DNA of 64,000 bases from Lysinibacillus sp. FSL M8-0337 (lineage in GTDB: Bacteria; Bacillota; Bacilli; Bacillales_A; Planococcaceae). The translations under genes were made by a program, and so were the position numbers. Shown one piece after another: positions 39,573 to 49,415 of the stretch. Location: NCBI RefSeq assembly GCF_038593855.1, contig NZ_CP151996.1, positions 682,001 through 746,000 of the forward strand. The letters run 5' to 3'. The notes below the pieces were generated by a model, which saw nothing but the letters and a program-made list of their open reading frames with translations, made no database searches and was not told the origin of the DNA. Position 1 is the stretch's first letter; every line of letters begins with the position of its first letter.

Positions 39573-39972
39573 GTAATAATTCCCCCTCATCGTCATTAGG
39601 TGTATTAATCATGTGATGAGCTGTTAATACTAAACGTTGGTAGTAGGTTTCACGGAACTTCCCTTCCAAACCAACCTCATCCATCGCTTCGGCCATACAT
39701 TCTAGCCAAGCTTGGGCACGATCAGGTGTGATTGGAAAATTCATATGACGCGCTCGCATCATTGGATGTCCATGCTCTTCTGTAAAAAGATTTGGACCCC
39801 CTAAATATTGTGTTTGAAATTGAATTTGTTTGCGGGCTGTCTCTGTCAAATCTTTAGGGAAGATTGGCATAAGATCAGGATGCTGTGCAACTCTTTTATA
39901 GAACGCATGTATGAGTTCAGAAAGTTTTTCAGCTCCAAGCTCCTCATAAGGAACAGTGTATTTTCGACTCAT
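39565..39972 (-). CDS. yjbI: Truncated hemoglobin (YjbI type, group II)
   Basis: The 135-residue globin has the group II layout, with the proximal histidine in RARHMNFPI near residue 76 and the conserved tryptophan in AWLECM. Such globins bind oxygen and nitric oxide; the gene shares a transcript with spxH. This links haem chemistry to Spx turnover, as seen in other Bacilli. The start at 39972 follows AAAGGAGC. Confidence 0.92.
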   Translation of the reverse strand: MSRKYTVPYEELGAEKLSELIHAFYKRVAQHPDLMPIFPKDLTETARKQIQFQTQYLGGPNLFTEEHGHPMMRARHMNFPITPDRAQAWLECMAEAMDEVGLEGKFRETYYQRLVLTAHHMINTPNDDEGELLRE

Positions 39973-40161
39973 AAGTAAATGCTCCTTTTATTCTTTATAA
40001 GAAGTATATCGTAAAGTACAAATTAATATGTTCATGTACCATTTTATCTAATACTTTGTTGAATTGAAAAATGTGAATATCTTGTGACTACCTTCATTCT
40101 ATCAACGTCCATTCGTTTACACAAACAAAGAGCACTTTGGAAATGTTTTCGATAAAAAGCA

Positions 40162-40189
40162 CAAATTTCACCAACGAGGGTGAAATTTG
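40162..40189 (-). terminator. Hairpin after the lytic transglycosylase gene
   Basis: CAAATTTCACC and GGTGAAATTTG pair perfectly. On the minus strand TGCTTTTTAT follows, giving a modest terminator. Confidence 0.7.
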
Positions 40190-40223
40190 CTGAAAAGGAC
40201 TGTAATTACAGGCTTTATGCGAT

Positions 40224-41027
40224 TTAAACAGTGTAATAATTCATCACTTTTTTGACATAATTCTGCGTTTCTTTAAATGGTGGAATGCCATTATATTTTG
40301 TTACGCGAGAAGCTCCAGCATTATAAGCGGCCAAAGCCAGTGTTGGATCATTATCAAATTTATCGAGCATTTGGCGTAAATATTTGGCTCCCGCCATAAT
40401 ATTTTGCTCGGGATCAAATGAATTCGTTACACCTAAATATTGGGCTGTCTTAGGCATTAATTGCATTAAGCCTTGTGCGCCTGCATGACTAACAGCGAAT
40501 GTGTTAAAGTTGGACTCTTGCTTGATAACGGCAGCAATAAGCTTAGCTGGTACATTATAGGTAGCCGCAGCCTTATCAATAATAGCGGCATATTGGTTGG
40601 CTCCAGCAAGTGAATTTGCATAGGCAGTCGAGCCAATCACATCGTCTGATACATAGGAATCTAGCTTAGTGCTGGCTTGCATGTTTGATAATGTTGCTTG
40701 GAGAGAGGCGGGAATATACACAGAATTCGTTCCATTATAGAGCAATGATTGGAGCGAATTATTTGTATTTCCACCAGTCATACCTGTTAAGCTACTAAGC
40801 TGGTCCATAAAGTTGGCGGAGCCTGATGAACTCATGCCAAGGAGGCTAGATAATTTTGCGTTGTTCGTTGTTGTAGCATCACCTAACATTTCTTCAATCA
40901 TATCAGAAAAGATAGAATTGCTGTTTGTGACAGAATTTGGTGAAGTATTTCCAGTAGAGCCTAATGTTTGTAGTGCTTGGATTTCAAGCATTGTTTTCAA
41001 AGATTGGATATCCAATGAGCTGGTCAC
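40224..41027 (-). CDS. Lytic transglycosylase (CwlQ/YjbJ-like)
   Basis: The 267-residue protein has a Ser/Asn/Gly-rich N-terminal half of low complexity and a C-terminal SLT domain at about 140-265. The catalytic Glu is in IKQESNFN, with AGAQGLMQLMPKTA and AYNAGASRV further on. B. subtilis CwlQ (YjbJ) is shorter and located between yjbI and yjbK, as here. No classical signal peptide is visible, which is odd for a wall enzyme; export by another route or flagellar use is possible. Confidence 0.87.
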   Translation of the reverse strand: MTSSLDIQSLKTMLEIQALQTLGSTGNTSPNSVTNSNSIFSDMIEEMLGDATTTNNAKLSSLLGMSSSGSANFMDQLSSLTGMTGGNTNNSLQSLLYNGTNSVYIPASLQATLSNMQASTKLDSYVSDDVIGSTAYANSLAGANQYAAIIDKAAATYNVPAKLIAAVIKQESNFNTFAVSHAGAQGLMQLMPKTAQYLGVTNSFDPEQNIMAGAKYLRQMLDKFDNDPTLALAAYNAGASRVTKYNGIPPFKETQNYVKKVMNYYTV

Positions 41028-41048
41028 CCTTTCGTATTGTAATAAGTA

Positions 41049-41639
41049 TTATTGTTGTTTAGTTGATTGTAAAGCTTTCATAAAGCGTGCAATTTTTTTT
41101 TCAGCAATTTGTTTTTCAATATCGTATTGCTGTAGAAATTCGTCGAAGATTGCTTTTCCTTTTATTTCATCTTTTGATTCATATTCTACCTCATAATCGT
41201 CACACTGCAAATAGAAAGAATGATCAAATACAAGAAGTCCGTCTTTATAAGGAATTTCGACACGGTCCGTTGTAAGGGAACCAAACACGGCTAATTGCTC
41301 TAATGCAATGTTGTGTGACGCTAGTCTTTTGGCGACTTCTGGTGCATAAAAGCCTTGACCTGCAAGCATTTTTTCAGCTTGTGCAGCGGTCAATTCATCG
41401 GTTGTTTCTAAATGTGTATGATTTGAAGTTTTCTCTTTTAATGTACATTCATAATAATTGTTAATCATGCGGATACGTAACCCACTTTGCAAATTTCGAA
41501 TAGCATTAGTAGGGGTGTCGAAATAATGATTTGTTTGACGATGAATAGCATTTTTTTGGATTTGGAATTCTTCTAGCAAATGCTCATATTGTTGTTTAGT
41601 TAAAATATTTTTAAACTCAATTTCAAGTTGTTGTGCCAT
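41049..41639 (-). CDS. yjbK: CYTH domain protein YjbK
   Basis: The 196-residue protein is a CYTH/TTM fold with the opening EIEFKNILT (ExExK) motif at about residues 6-10. Alternating charged residues such as RIRMIN and CTLKEK line the tunnel. The family hydrolyses triphosphates or binds organic phosphates. It is upstream of and co-directional with the transglycosylase gene, and divergent from the yjbL-yjbM group. Confidence 0.88.
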   Translation of the reverse strand: MAQQLEIEFKNILTKQQYEHLLEEFQIQKNAIHRQTNHYFDTPTNAIRNLQSGLRIRMINNYYECTLKEKTSNHTHLETTDELTAAQAEKMLAGQGFYAPEVAKRLASHNIALEQLAVFGSLTTDRVEIPYKDGLLVFDHSFYLQCDDYEVEYESKDEIKGKAIFDEFLQQYDIEKQIAEKKIARFMKALQSTKQQ

Positions 41640-41933
41640 AGATGCTCATCCTTTTTTATTAATTTACTTGCGTCAACGGAAGTCCGCTACTTCTAATAAG
41701 TGTGTGTTGCCAAACTATAATTTGATTGGGAGGGGCTTCTACCCCTACTGTTGTCATCGATATTTAACTGGAGCTTTTTTCAAGCAGAAATGAAAAAGCT
41801 CGGGACGCAATTAAGCGAATGTTGTAATCGGTTTTTAGCCGAAGTTTGCTTGTTGTTTTGCAATTACACACTGCAACTATTTACCCCATATGCTAAAATA
41901 AGAGGAAGAGAACGACGAAAAGGGGACCCACAT
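41640..41933. other. Divergent promoter region between yjbK and yjbL
   Basis: About 290 bases. CTGCAA and TAAAAT spaced by 17 bases, with a TG before the -10, form a plausible promoter for yjbL near 41878-41906. An open frame from 41751 runs through it into yjbL but lacks a good start. Confidence 0.4.
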
Positions 41934-42317
41934 TTGCGTAAAATATATACTATAGAATCATTTTATTTTGAAAATCAGCAACCTCATTTTAGTTTAAACG
42001 ACAATCATAAAAATTTACAGCTAAAGCCTGCTGCCCAAGTAATTGCAGATTCAGATGATTTTGCATTTATCTATTTACTGGATGCAGGAGAGGACTATCA
42101 TTACTTGCGTTTTCCACAAAACAGTTGGGACAATCTTGTACATATTTTACAAGCCAAACAAAACCCAATGTTAAAAGTAGATGGGGAAGTAATTGAACTG
42201 ACAAACTTTTACGAGGAATTGGAAATGCTCGTGTATAATATTGAAGGAAATTACAATTACGGAGCAGAATTTGTTCAAGCAGTGGAACAACACTTCAAGG
42301 CAGTTCTCGCTGATTAA
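41934..42317 (+). CDS. yjbL: UPF0738 family protein (YjbL-like)
   Basis: The 127-residue protein has no membrane segment or known catalytic motif. Length and place between yjbK and yjbM match YjbL, a UPF0738 protein of unknown function. The start TTG at 41934 follows AAAAGGGGA and gives the family length; a frame extending to 41751 would add 61 residues read from promoter DNA. Confidence 0.75.
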   Translation: MRKIYTIESFYFENQQPHFSLNDNHKNLQLKPAAQVIADSDDFAFIYLLDAGEDYHYLRFPQNSWDNLVHILQAKQNPMLKVDGEVIELTNFYEELEMLVYNIEGNYNYGAEFVQAVEQHFKAVLAD

Positions 42318-42380
42318 AAAAGACAAAACGAACAGTCGGTGTTGGTTTTGTCCGATACCGAATGTCGGGAGGTTTTAGCG

Positions 42381-43052
42381 ATGGGACAATGGGAGATTTT
42401 TTTAAGTCCTTATAAACAAGCAGTAGATGAGTTAAAAATAAAATTAAAAGGTATGCGATCTCAGTTTGGCATTGTCAATGCAAATTCACCAATTGAATTT
42501 GTGACAGGACGAGTAAAGCCACTGGCAAGCATTTACGATAAAACGCTAGAAAAAGGACTAGCCTTTGAACCGTCGAAGCAACTTGGCGACGAGCTTGGTG
42601 ATATTGCAGGTGTTCGTATTATGTGTCAATTTGTAGATGATATTTCGACGGTGACAGAGCTAATTCGACAACGTAAGGATATGCGCGTAGTGGAAGAGCG
42701 AGATTATATTACCCATAATAAGCCAAGCGGTTATCGTTCATATCATATGATTGTAGAATACCCCGTTGAGACCATACAAGGAAAAAAAGTAGTGCTAGCA
42801 GAGATTCAAATTCGTACATTAGCTATGAATTTTTGGGCATCAATAGAACATTCGCTAAATTATAAATATAAGGGCATGTTTCCCGAGGAAATAAAAAATC
42901 GTCTACAAAGTGCAGCAGAGGCAGCCTTCCGGTTAGATGAAGAAATGTCTTCGATTCGTAGTGAAATTCAAGAAGCACAAGCCTATTTTAGTGAATTTAA
43001 AGAGGCATCGAATCCTAGTTTACTATCAGAGAAGGAGCGTGACTCACAATGA
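42381..43052 (+). CDS. relQ: Small alarmone synthetase (YjbM/RelQ type)
   Basis: The 223-residue protein is a single RelA/SpoT synthetase domain that makes (p)ppGpp without a hydrolase or regulatory part. Motifs are [12 protein letters not shown] near residue 72 and [17 protein letters not shown] near 140. Family members form tetramers activated by pppGpp. ATG at 42381 follows GGGAGG. Its stop overlaps the NAD kinase start by four bases. Confidence 0.93.
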   Translation: MGQWEIFLSPYKQAVDELKIKLKGMRSQFGIVNANSPIEFVTGRVKPLASIYDKTLEKGLAFEPSKQLGDELGDIAGVRIMCQFVDDISTVTELIRQRKDMRVVEERDYITHNKPSGYRSYHMIVEYPVETIQGKKVVLAEIQIRTLAMNFWASIEHSLNYKYKGMFPEEIKNRLQSAAEAAFRLDEEMSSIRSEIQEAQAYFSEFKEASNPSLLSEKERDSQ

Positions 43053-43843
43053 AATTTTCTATTCAATCACGTAGAGATGCACAATCAAATGAATTAATGG
43101 AGCTTGCAAAAACATATTTGCAAGATTTTGGATTAACATACGATGAAGAGACACCTGAAATTGTCGTATCGATAGGTGGGGACGGCACGCTATTACATGC
43201 TTTCCATCGTTACTCACATTTGCTAGATCAAGTTGCATTTGTCGGTATTCATACAGGTCATTTAGGTTTTTATGCGGATTGGAAACCTTCAGAACTAGAG
43301 AAATTAGTGCTATCGATTGCCAAAAAAGATTTTAATGTTGTGGAGTATCCCTTATTAGAAGTAAAAGTGGAACATCATAATGCAGAATCGAATACTTATT
43401 TAGCACTAAATGAAGCGACCGTGAAATCGCCAGATGTTACCCTTGTGATGGATGTTGAGTTAAACGGAAATCAGTTTGAGCGTTTCCGTGGGGATGGCCT
43501 TTGTGTTTCGACACCATCAGGTAGCACAGCTTATAACAAAGCTTTAGGGGGAGCCATTATCCATCCTACATTAGCAGCACTTCAAATTACTGAAATTGCT
43601 TCTATAAATAATCGCGTCTTCCGAACAGTGGGCTCGCCACTAATTTTACCAGCTCACCATCACTGTATTTTACGCCCAGTGAACGATCAAAACTTCAATA
43701 TGACAGTGGATCATCTACAAGTCACACAAGGAGATGTGAAATCCATTGCTTTCAATGTAGCAAATGAAAGGGTTCGCTTTGCACGCTTCAGACCGTTTCC
43801 ATTTTGGGAACGTGTGCATGAGTCATTCGTTGCAAATGAGTAA
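43049..43843 (+). CDS. nadK: NAD kinase
   Basis: NAD kinase (264 aa) makes NADP from NAD and ATP. The [10 protein letters not shown] motif lies near residues 45-54, followed by NEATVKS and [14 protein letters not shown]. It is the middle gene of a tight relQ-nadK-rluD cluster, the arrangement of yjbM-yjbN-yjbO in B. subtilis. The start overlaps the relQ stop (ATGA). Confidence 0.95.
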   Translation: MKFSIQSRRDAQSNELMELAKTYLQDFGLTYDEETPEIVVSIGGDGTLLHAFHRYSHLLDQVAFVGIHTGHLGFYADWKPSELEKLVLSIAKKDFNVVEYPLLEVKVEHHNAESNTYLALNEATVKSPDVTLVMDVELNGNQFERFRGDGLCVSTPSGSTAYNKALGGAIIHPTLAALQITEIASINNRVFRTVGSPLILPAHHHCILRPVNDQNFNMTVDHLQVTQGDVKSIAFNVANERVRFARFRPFPFWERVHESFVANE

Positions 43844-44744
43844 TCGCGATACACGTTTTACACTTCAATTTCAAGCTGAAAAGGATGGGCAATTGCTACG
43901 TGAGGCTTTAGCACAATGGCAAATATCGAAACGTGCTTTAACAGCTATTAAGTTTGATGGGGGCTTACTATCGGTCAATGGTATCGAGCAAAATGTACGT
44001 TACCCCCTTCACAAGGGAGATCAGGTAGAAATAAAATTCCCACCAGAAGAGAAAAGTGATGGACTCACAATTGAATATGGTGCGCTGTCGATTATTTACG
44101 AGGATGAGGCTTTGTTAGTGCTTGATAAACCAGCGCATCAAAGTACAATTCCATCCCGTGAGCATCCATCAAAAAGTGTGGCTAATTTTGTTTGTGGCTA
44201 TTTTGAACAACAACGTTTAGCCTCCACCGTCCATGTTGTGACAAGGCTTGACCGTGATACATCAGGCTTGTTATGTATTGCCAAGCATGCACATATCCAT
44301 CATTTAATGGGTTTAGCGCAACGCAGTGGTAATGTGTCGCGTGAATATGAAGCAATTGTACATGGACATTTAACAGAGGATAGGCAGTCTATCATTGCGC
44401 CCATTGGTCGAAAAGAATCTAGTATTATTGAACGTGAGGTACGGGAGGATGGCCAATTTGCGCATACGGATGTGACCGTCTTACAGCGTTTTACTGTTCA
44501 AGGTGAACCGATGACGCATATTCGCTTAAAATTGCATACAGGACGAACACATCAAATCCGCGTGCATATGGCTTATGTAGGTCACCCGCTTATAGGCGAC
44601 GAATTATATGGGGGGAGCCGTAATTTGATAGATCGGCAAGCATTACATTGTGTATCGTTGTCTTTGCACCATCCATTAACAAATGAGAAGCAATCTTTCA
44701 CAAGTATGTTAAAGGATGATATGCAACAAATATTAAAAAATTGA
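43818..44744 (+). CDS. RluD-like 23S rRNA pseudouridine synthase (YjbO type)
   Basis: The 308-residue protein has an S4-like N-terminal region (KGDQVEIKF near residue 70) and a pseudouridine synthase domain. Its catalytic Asp is in [12 protein letters not shown], and [13 protein letters not shown] is further on. It overlaps the end of nadK. The start is ambiguous: ATG at 43818 has GGGA eight bases upstream, while ATG at 43836 overlaps the nadK stop and would remove six residues. Confidence 0.9.
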   Translation: MSHSLQMSNRDTRFTLQFQAEKDGQLLREALAQWQISKRALTAIKFDGGLLSVNGIEQNVRYPLHKGDQVEIKFPPEEKSDGLTIEYGALSIIYEDEALLVLDKPAHQSTIPSREHPSKSVANFVCGYFEQQRLASTVHVVTRLDRDTSGLLCIAKHAHIHHLMGLAQRSGNVSREYEAIVHGHLTEDRQSIIAPIGRKESSIIEREVREDGQFAHTDVTVLQRFTVQGEPMTHIRLKLHTGRTHQIRVHMAYVGHPLIGDELYGGSRNLIDRQALHCVSLSLHHPLTNEKQSFTSMLKDDMQQILKN

Positions 44745-44745
44745 G

Positions 44746-44775
44746 GAGGTGTTCGCAAAAACGAGCATCTCTTTA
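44746..44775 (+). terminator. Terminator after the rluD-like gene
   Basis: GAGGTGTTCG and CGAGCATCTC form the stem, followed by TTTATCATTTTT. The T run is weak. Confidence 0.6.
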
Positions 44776-44877
44776 TCATTTTTACTATTAAATAGTATCT
44801 TAATAGCATGTTAACAGAAAAATAAGCAATTGTAGGGTATAGTAAAGAAGAAAGTTGTTTTTATCTAAAAAAAGAGT

Positions 44878-44906
44878 TTGCACAAACAGTGCATGCACAC
44901 TATTAT
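44878..44906 (+). promoter_or_regulatory. mgtE promoter with palindromic spacer
   Basis: TTGCAC (44878-44883) and TATTAT (44901-44906) are 17 bases apart. The palindrome GTGCATGCAC (44889-44898) lies in the spacer. I see no Mg-sensing M-box leader downstream. Confidence 0.55.
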
Positions 44907-44970
44907 ATAAAAGGTAGATTTGCGTCAATGAACGTAAAATAATTTCAACGCTCGGAAGGAGGGGACAAGC

Positions 44971-46347
44971 ATGATAGAGGAAAGAAATGAAAAGGATGAT
45001 GTGCAATTCGACGAGGCACATTTACGTGGTATGCTAGAAAACAATGAAATTAACGCATTCCGTGATGAGTTTTTAGAACTTCATCCATATGATCAGGCAA
45101 CGTTTTATGAAAAGGTGGAGCCTGATATAAGGAAGATCATCTATTCGTACTTGTCTCCGACGGAAATGGCTGATATTTTTGAGGCAATCGAAATAGATGA
45201 TGATGAATATAAAGCGTATTTAGCTGAGATGGATCCAGCATATGGTGCAGAAATGCTGTCCCATATGTATGCTGATGATGCTGCAGACGTTTTAAATGAG
45301 TTGGATACAAAGCAACGAGAAAGCTATTTAGGCATGATGGATGTAGAAACAGCTGAAGAGATTAATGAGCTTTTAAGTTATGATGAATATACAGCTGGTT
45401 CTATTATGACAACTGAATACGTAGCTATTCCTGAAAATTCGACGGTTCGTTCTGCCATGGCGATATTGCGTAAAGAGGCACCAAATGCCGAAACGATTTA
45501 TTATATTTTTGTTGTGGATGAGGCACATCGACTAACAGGGGTTATTTCACTCCGCGATTTAATCATTGCTGATGAGGATACACTTATTCGCTCGATTATG
45601 AATGAACGAGTTGTAATGGTGCATGTGGGTGATGACCAAGAGGAAGTAGCACAAATTATGAAGGATTATAATTTCCTAGCAACACCTGTTATTGGTGATC
45701 AAGGTGAGCTTTTGGGGATTATTACTGTCGATGATATTATCGATGTTATTGATGAGGAAGCATCTGAAGACTACTCGAAATTAGCGGGTATTTCCGATAT
45801 GGATAAATTTGATACTAATCCTTGGCAAGCAGCAAAAAAACGTTTGCCCTGGCTTGTTATTTTATTGTTTTTAGGTATGCTAACAGCGAATTTAATGGGG
45901 CAGTTTGAAGATACATTAGATAAAGTAGCGTTGCTTGCAGTCTTTATTCCGCTTATTTCAGGTACTTCAGGGAATAGTGGCACACAAGCACTTGCAGTTG
46001 CCATTCGTGGTATTGCGACAGGTGATGTCGAAGAACATAGCAAAATGAAGCTGTTACTTCGAGAAGCGGGTACTGGCATCTTAACGGGAATTGTTTGTGG
46101 CCTGATTGTTATTGGTATTGTATATATATGGAAAAGTGAATTGATTTTAGGGATGCTTGTTGGTGCAGCAATTTGTGGTTCGATTTTAGTGGCAACACTT
46201 GCTGGCTCATTTATCCCATTATTAATGCACCGTATGAAGATTGACCCAGCTGTTGCATCGGGTCCGTTTATTACAACATTAAATGATATTACGAGTATTT
46301 TAATTTATTTAGGACTAGCGACAATGTTTTTAAGTCAGATAGGCTAA
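44971..46347 (+). CDS. mgtE: Magnesium transporter MgtE
   Basis: MgtE (458 aa) is a dimeric magnesium channel. An N-terminal superhelical domain (about 10-130) and two CBS domains (about 135-255) gate the pore by cytoplasmic magnesium. The C-terminal third has five membrane helices with the family signature PLISGTSGNSGTQALAVAIRG near residue 325. ATG follows GGAAGGAGGGG. Length is normal. Confidence 0.95.
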   Translation: MIEERNEKDDVQFDEAHLRGMLENNEINAFRDEFLELHPYDQATFYEKVEPDIRKIIYSYLSPTEMADIFEAIEIDDDEYKAYLAEMDPAYGAEMLSHMYADDAADVLNELDTKQRESYLGMMDVETAEEINELLSYDEYTAGSIMTTEYVAIPENSTVRSAMAILRKEAPNAETIYYIFVVDEAHRLTGVISLRDLIIADEDTLIRSIMNERVVMVHVGDDQEEVAQIMKDYNFLATPVIGDQGELLGIITVDDIIDVIDEEASEDYSKLAGISDMDKFDTNPWQAAKKRLPWLVILLFLGMLTANLMGQFEDTLDKVALLAVFIPLISGTSGNSGTQALAVAIRGIATGDVEEHSKMKLLLREAGTGILTGIVCGLIVIGIVYIWKSELILGMLVGAAICGSILVATLAGSFIPLLMHRMKIDPAVASGPFITTLNDITSILIYLGLATMFLSQIG

Positions 46348-46348
46348 G

Positions 46349-46377
46349 AACCAATTTCTTTTCTTTTGCATATTGTA
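46349..46377 (+). promoter_or_regulatory. SigK-type promoter of the cotO-like gene
   Basis: AACC at 46349-46352, then 16 bases, then CATATTGTA at 46369-46377. This fits the SigK pattern mACm-N16-CATANNNTA. It places the coat gene under late mother-cell control. Confidence 0.75.
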
Positions 46378-46400
46378 GGGAAAAAAGGGAAGTGATAATT

Positions 46401-46832
46401 GTGGAGCGAGAGCCACGCCTATATATAAAGTCACCAACTTATTTCTTAAACATTTCTAAAATGCTACATGAATTGGATTTGGATGAAAGTACGTCTGTCT
46501 ATGTAAAAGATCAAGATCATTACGACAGTGAGTCGAGTCTAGATGAAGCGGTACCTAAATTAGTAACAGAACAAGTAAATGAAGAAGTAAACGAAGAAGT
46601 GGACGAATATATTATAAAACAGCTACAGTTTTTAGAAAAACCGTTTCGTCAAAAAGCTTATCAACCATTATTAATCACTTTAAAGGATGGTAGAAGACTA
46701 AGTGGAACTGCTTCAGATATGCAAATGGATTCCTTGCTGTTGACGTCTAAGGAGTTTAATACACAAGAAATTATTTACTTCGAGGATATTGAACAAATAT
46801 TATGGCGGGGAAGACAATTGCCAATATTATAA
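46401..46832 (+). CDS. Spore coat protein, CotO-like
   Basis: The 143-residue protein opens with EREPRLYIKSP, has an acidic repetitive middle (VNEEVNEEVDEY) and ends with a small beta-rich part (LLITLKDGRRLSG to FEDIEQILWRG). This resembles CotO, a morphogenetic protein of the outer coat. Its place beside a cotZ-like gene fits B. subtilis yjbX (cotO). GTG at 46401 follows GGGAAGTG; a GTG nine bases earlier overlaps that site. Moderate certainty. Confidence 0.68.
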   Translation: MEREPRLYIKSPTYFLNISKMLHELDLDESTSVYVKDQDHYDSESSLDEAVPKLVTEQVNEEVNEEVDEYIIKQLQFLEKPFRQKAYQPLLITLKDGRRLSGTASDMQMDSLLLTSKEFNTQEIIYFEDIEQILWRGRQLPIL

Positions 46833-46870
46833 AAAAAGTGTACAGCAGAGGATGCTGTACACTTTTTTTT
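46831..46870. terminator. Bidirectional terminator between cotO- and cotZ-like genes
   Basis: AAGTGTACAGCA pairs with TGCTGTACACTT, flanked by A7 and T8. Confidence 0.93.
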
Positions 46871-46898
46871 TATGTGTAGTGTGTCAAAGGAGAAAGAC

Positions 46899-47423
46899 TT
46901 AATTACAAATCCCTAAGTCAACATCAGCGATACATTGAACAGCGCAGAAACAAGATAAATCCACAGTGATACAGCTATCAGTAGAGTTCCAATCATCTAC
47001 TTTACAAATTTTCTTCATATTTACGCAACAGCCGTCACGACTTAATAAGTCTACAGTGCTTTCAGTAGAATCATAAGTACATAATGGTTCTAAAACGCGT
47101 AAAGTAGCACAGCATTCATCAAACATATCTTCGACACGGAAAAATACTGATGTACATTTACATGGATCTGCTGATGGTGAGCTAAAGAATGCTTTAAATG
47201 GAGTACCGTCTTTTGTAATTAGCATGAATACGCGTGTATCTGCCGCTGAGCGTGCAGGACTAACGATCCCGCCTAGTGGTTCTAAGAAACAGTTTGCTGT
47301 ACATGGGGAACACTCATCTCGCACCGCTTGATTTTGAATATCTAAAATTGCACGCACCACGTCACAAACGCAGCCTGCTGAATGGATAGGTCCAATAGGA
47401 TTTGTTGGTTTACCACAACCCAT
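46899..47423 (-). CDS. cotZ: Spore coat/exosporium protein CotZ/CotY family
   Basis: The 174-residue protein is very cysteine-rich and carries the CotY/CotZ core: CVCDVVRAILDIQNQAV near residue 18, then paired cysteines through to a C-terminal CFCAVQC. Family members cross-link into the outermost spore layer by disulfides. The start follows GGAAAGGAGGTGA. A SigK-type -10 lies upstream. Confidence 0.9.
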   Translation of the reverse strand: MGCGKPTNPIGPIHSAGCVCDVVRAILDIQNQAVRDECSPCTANCFLEPLGGIVSPARSAADTRVFMLITKDGTPFKAFFSSPSADPCKCTSVFFRVEDMFDECCATLRVLEPLCTYDSTESTVDLLSRDGCCVNMKKICKVDDWNSTDSCITVDLSCFCAVQCIADVDLGICN

Positions 47424-47453
47424 ATTGTCACCTCCTTTCCTTCTAACTACTTC

Positions 47454-47462
47454 TACAATATG
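47454..47462 (-). promoter_or_regulatory. SigK-type -10 element of the cotZ-like gene
   Basis: On the minus strand CATATTGTA matches CATANNNTA, about 30 bases upstream of the start. No good -35 was found at the right distance. Confidence 0.5.
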
Positions 47463-47557
47463 TGCTTTTGAAAAATGGACTCGGGCTTTCGTTTACTTAT
47501 TCAAATGAATAGTTTTTTTATGTGTGGAGAAACTGTTAAGAAAAGGAGGGTAAATAC

Positions 47558-47962
47558 TTGAGGTTATTAGGAATGATGTTGCCTCTGTTAGTCTGTATGA
47601 CATTGCTGATTGGATGCACGGAAAAAGAAAAATTTATTGTTTATGGTTCTCCACAAAATGAAGCAGAGCTTGAATCGGTATTAAAAGAAGAAAAAGCGGT
47701 TGAAAAATCAACGGTTATTCAACATGACGATAAAATGCTTGTGGCTGTGCAAATTAAACCTTTGAAAAAATGGAATAAGACTAAATTAGAGAAGAAACTC
47801 CAAAAGAAGTTTGATGAAAAGTATCCTAACAAAGAAGTTTTCGTTTCAGCCGATTATAAAATATTTTATGAAGCCAATAAAATAAAAAAGGACCAACTTG
47901 AAGATAATAAACTAAGCAAAAAAATTACGGAGCTGCAGAAGCTGGCAAAGGAGGAAACATAA
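47558..47962 (+). CDS. YhcN/YlaJ-like sporulation lipoprotein
   Basis: The 134-residue protein has a lipoprotein signal with lipobox LLIGC (Cys20), then a charged Lys/Glu-rich domain. It fits the YhcN/YlaJ spore lipoprotein group in size and context, although the match is weak at residue level. TTG at 47558 follows AAAAGGAGGG. Its stop overlaps the start of spoVAC (TAATGG), showing a shared transcript; lipoproteins of this type accompany spoVA2-type operons. Confidence 0.65.
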   Translation: MRLLGMMLPLLVCMTLLIGCTEKEKFIVYGSPQNEAELESVLKEEKAVEKSTVIQHDDKMLVAVQIKPLKKWNKTKLEKKLQKKFDEKYPNKEVFVSADYKIFYEANKIKKDQLEDNKLSKKITELQKLAKEET

Positions 47963-48417
47963 TGGAAAAAGAGCAATATCAACAGCTAGAACAAAACATA
48001 ACACCAACGCCCCCCTACTTAAAAAATGCTGTTAAAGCATTTGTGGTAGGTGGTCTCATTTGTACAATCGGGCAGGCGGTTTCTCTTTTTTATATCGTTT
48101 TCTTTAATTTCACAGAAGCAACGGCCGGAAACCCAACCGTTGCAACTATGGTATTTTTTGCAATGATTTTAACAGGCTTTGGTTTATACAAAAGAATTGG
48201 TCAATTTGCAGGAGCAGGTTCAGCAGTACCTGTTACAGGGTTTGGGAATGCGGTAATCTCTGCTGCAATTGAACATAGATCTGAAGGTTTAGTCCTCGGT
48301 GTTGGCGGTAACTTATTCAAATTAGCTGGATCTGTTGTGTTATTTGGTGTAGTATCTGCATTTTTTGTGGCACTTATTAAATATATCCTTGTGACGATAG
48401 GGGTGGTTTCATGGTAA
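47962..48417 (+). CDS. spoVAC: Stage V sporulation protein AC
   Basis: SpoVAC (151 aa) is a membrane protein with about four spans. It is part of the spore channel for dipicolinic acid uptake and release, and has mechanosensitive properties in B. subtilis. The segment GAGSAVPVTGFGNAV near residue 80 is characteristic. The start overlaps the upstream lipoprotein stop and the end overlaps spoVAD. Confidence 0.92.
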   Translation: MEKEQYQQLEQNITPTPPYLKNAVKAFVVGGLICTIGQAVSLFYIVFFNFTEATAGNPTVATMVFFAMILTGFGLYKRIGQFAGAGSAVPVTGFGNAVISAAIEHRSEGLVLGVGGNLFKLAGSVVLFGVVSAFFVALIKYILVTIGVVSW

Positions 48418-49406
48418 TCATCTTTCCATCAAAGCCATCATTGTTAGCAGGAGGCGTAGTAGCAGGACCGTTAGAGGATCGCAGTACTTTCAAACAATAT
48501 TTTGATACGGTCTACGATGATGAGCGCTGGCAAATGGATACAAATGAACAAGGTCATCGAAAAATGGTTGAAGAAGCCTGTGAATTTGTTATGAAAAAAG
48601 GTGGTATTACAACTGGAGAAGTCGATTATTTATTAGGTGGCGATTTAGTGAACCAAATGACGCCTACCAATTTTGCTGCAAGGGAATTAGCTATTCCGTT
48701 TATCGGATTATTTTCCGCTTGTGCTACCTCTGTTTCAGCTGTGATTGTAGCTAGCCTTTTAACAGAGCTTGGTGCTGCTAATTATTCAATTGCTGGGGCA
48801 TCAAGTCAGCACAATGCGATTGAACGTCAATTTCGCTATCCAATCAATTATGGTGCACAGAAACCACAAACGGCACAATGGACTGTCACAGCAGCAGGTT
48901 ATGCACTGGTTGGTAAACATCGTGAAGATGCTCCTTCTATTGAAGCAGCTACAATTGGTAAGGTCATCGATTATGGCATGGATGATCCATTTCATATGGG
49001 CGCTGCCATGGCTCCTGCTGCCTTCCAAACGATTAAGTCTCATTTAGAGGAACGTAAACAAGAAATATATCATTATGATTTAATTTTAACGGGTGATTTA
49101 GGACAGCTTGGCTTAAAACTACTTAAAGGAATGCTTGTCGAGAGTGGTATAAAAAATGAGGAGTTAACACTTTTACGCGATGCTGGAGCGGAATTTTACG
49201 GTCAAGATGAATCCTTTCAATCGGGGGCTAGTGGAGCAGGCTGTTCAGCGGCTGTTTTTTTTAGTTATGTAATGCAAGAGCTCCGTGCAGGGACATATAA
49301 ACGAGTGCTCCTTGTGGCGACAGGTGCATTGCTATCTCCACTTTCGTTCCAACAGAAAGAGACCATTCCATGTACGGCACATGCGATAGAAATTACAATG
49401 AAATGA
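48411..49406 (+). CDS. spoVAD: Stage V sporulation protein AD
   Basis: SpoVAD (331 aa) has a thiolase-like fold and binds dipicolinic acid at the inner spore membrane. Conserved parts include FPSKPSLLAGGVVAGPLE at the start, GLFSACATS near residue 105 and DLGQLGLKLLKGM near residue 225. It overlaps spoVAC by seven bases. Length is normal for the family. Confidence 0.95.
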   Translation: MVIIFPSKPSLLAGGVVAGPLEDRSTFKQYFDTVYDDERWQMDTNEQGHRKMVEEACEFVMKKGGITTGEVDYLLGGDLVNQMTPTNFAARELAIPFIGLFSACATSVSAVIVASLLTELGAANYSIAGASSQHNAIERQFRYPINYGAQKPQTAQWTVTAAGYALVGKHREDAPSIEAATIGKVIDYGMDDPFHMGAAMAPAAFQTIKSHLEERKQEIYHYDLILTGDLGQLGLKLLKGMLVESGIKNEELTLLRDAGAEFYGQDESFQSGASGAGCSAAVFFSYVMQELRAGTYKRVLLVATGALLSPLSFQQKETIPCTAHAIEITMK

Positions 49407-49415
49407 GGCAACAGC

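Noticed and set aside
41751..41933. 61-residue N-terminal extension of the YjbL-like protein
   Set aside because: It covers the promoter region, has no good ribosome site and exceeds the family length.
44776..44970. Magnesium riboswitch (M-box) before mgtE
   Set aside because: No conserved M-box blocks were visible; only a promoter and a short palindrome.
47500..47557. SigG promoter for the lipoprotein-spoVA operon
   Set aside because: TGAATA at 47506 fits a -35, but the sequence at the right distance matches the SigG -10 poorly.
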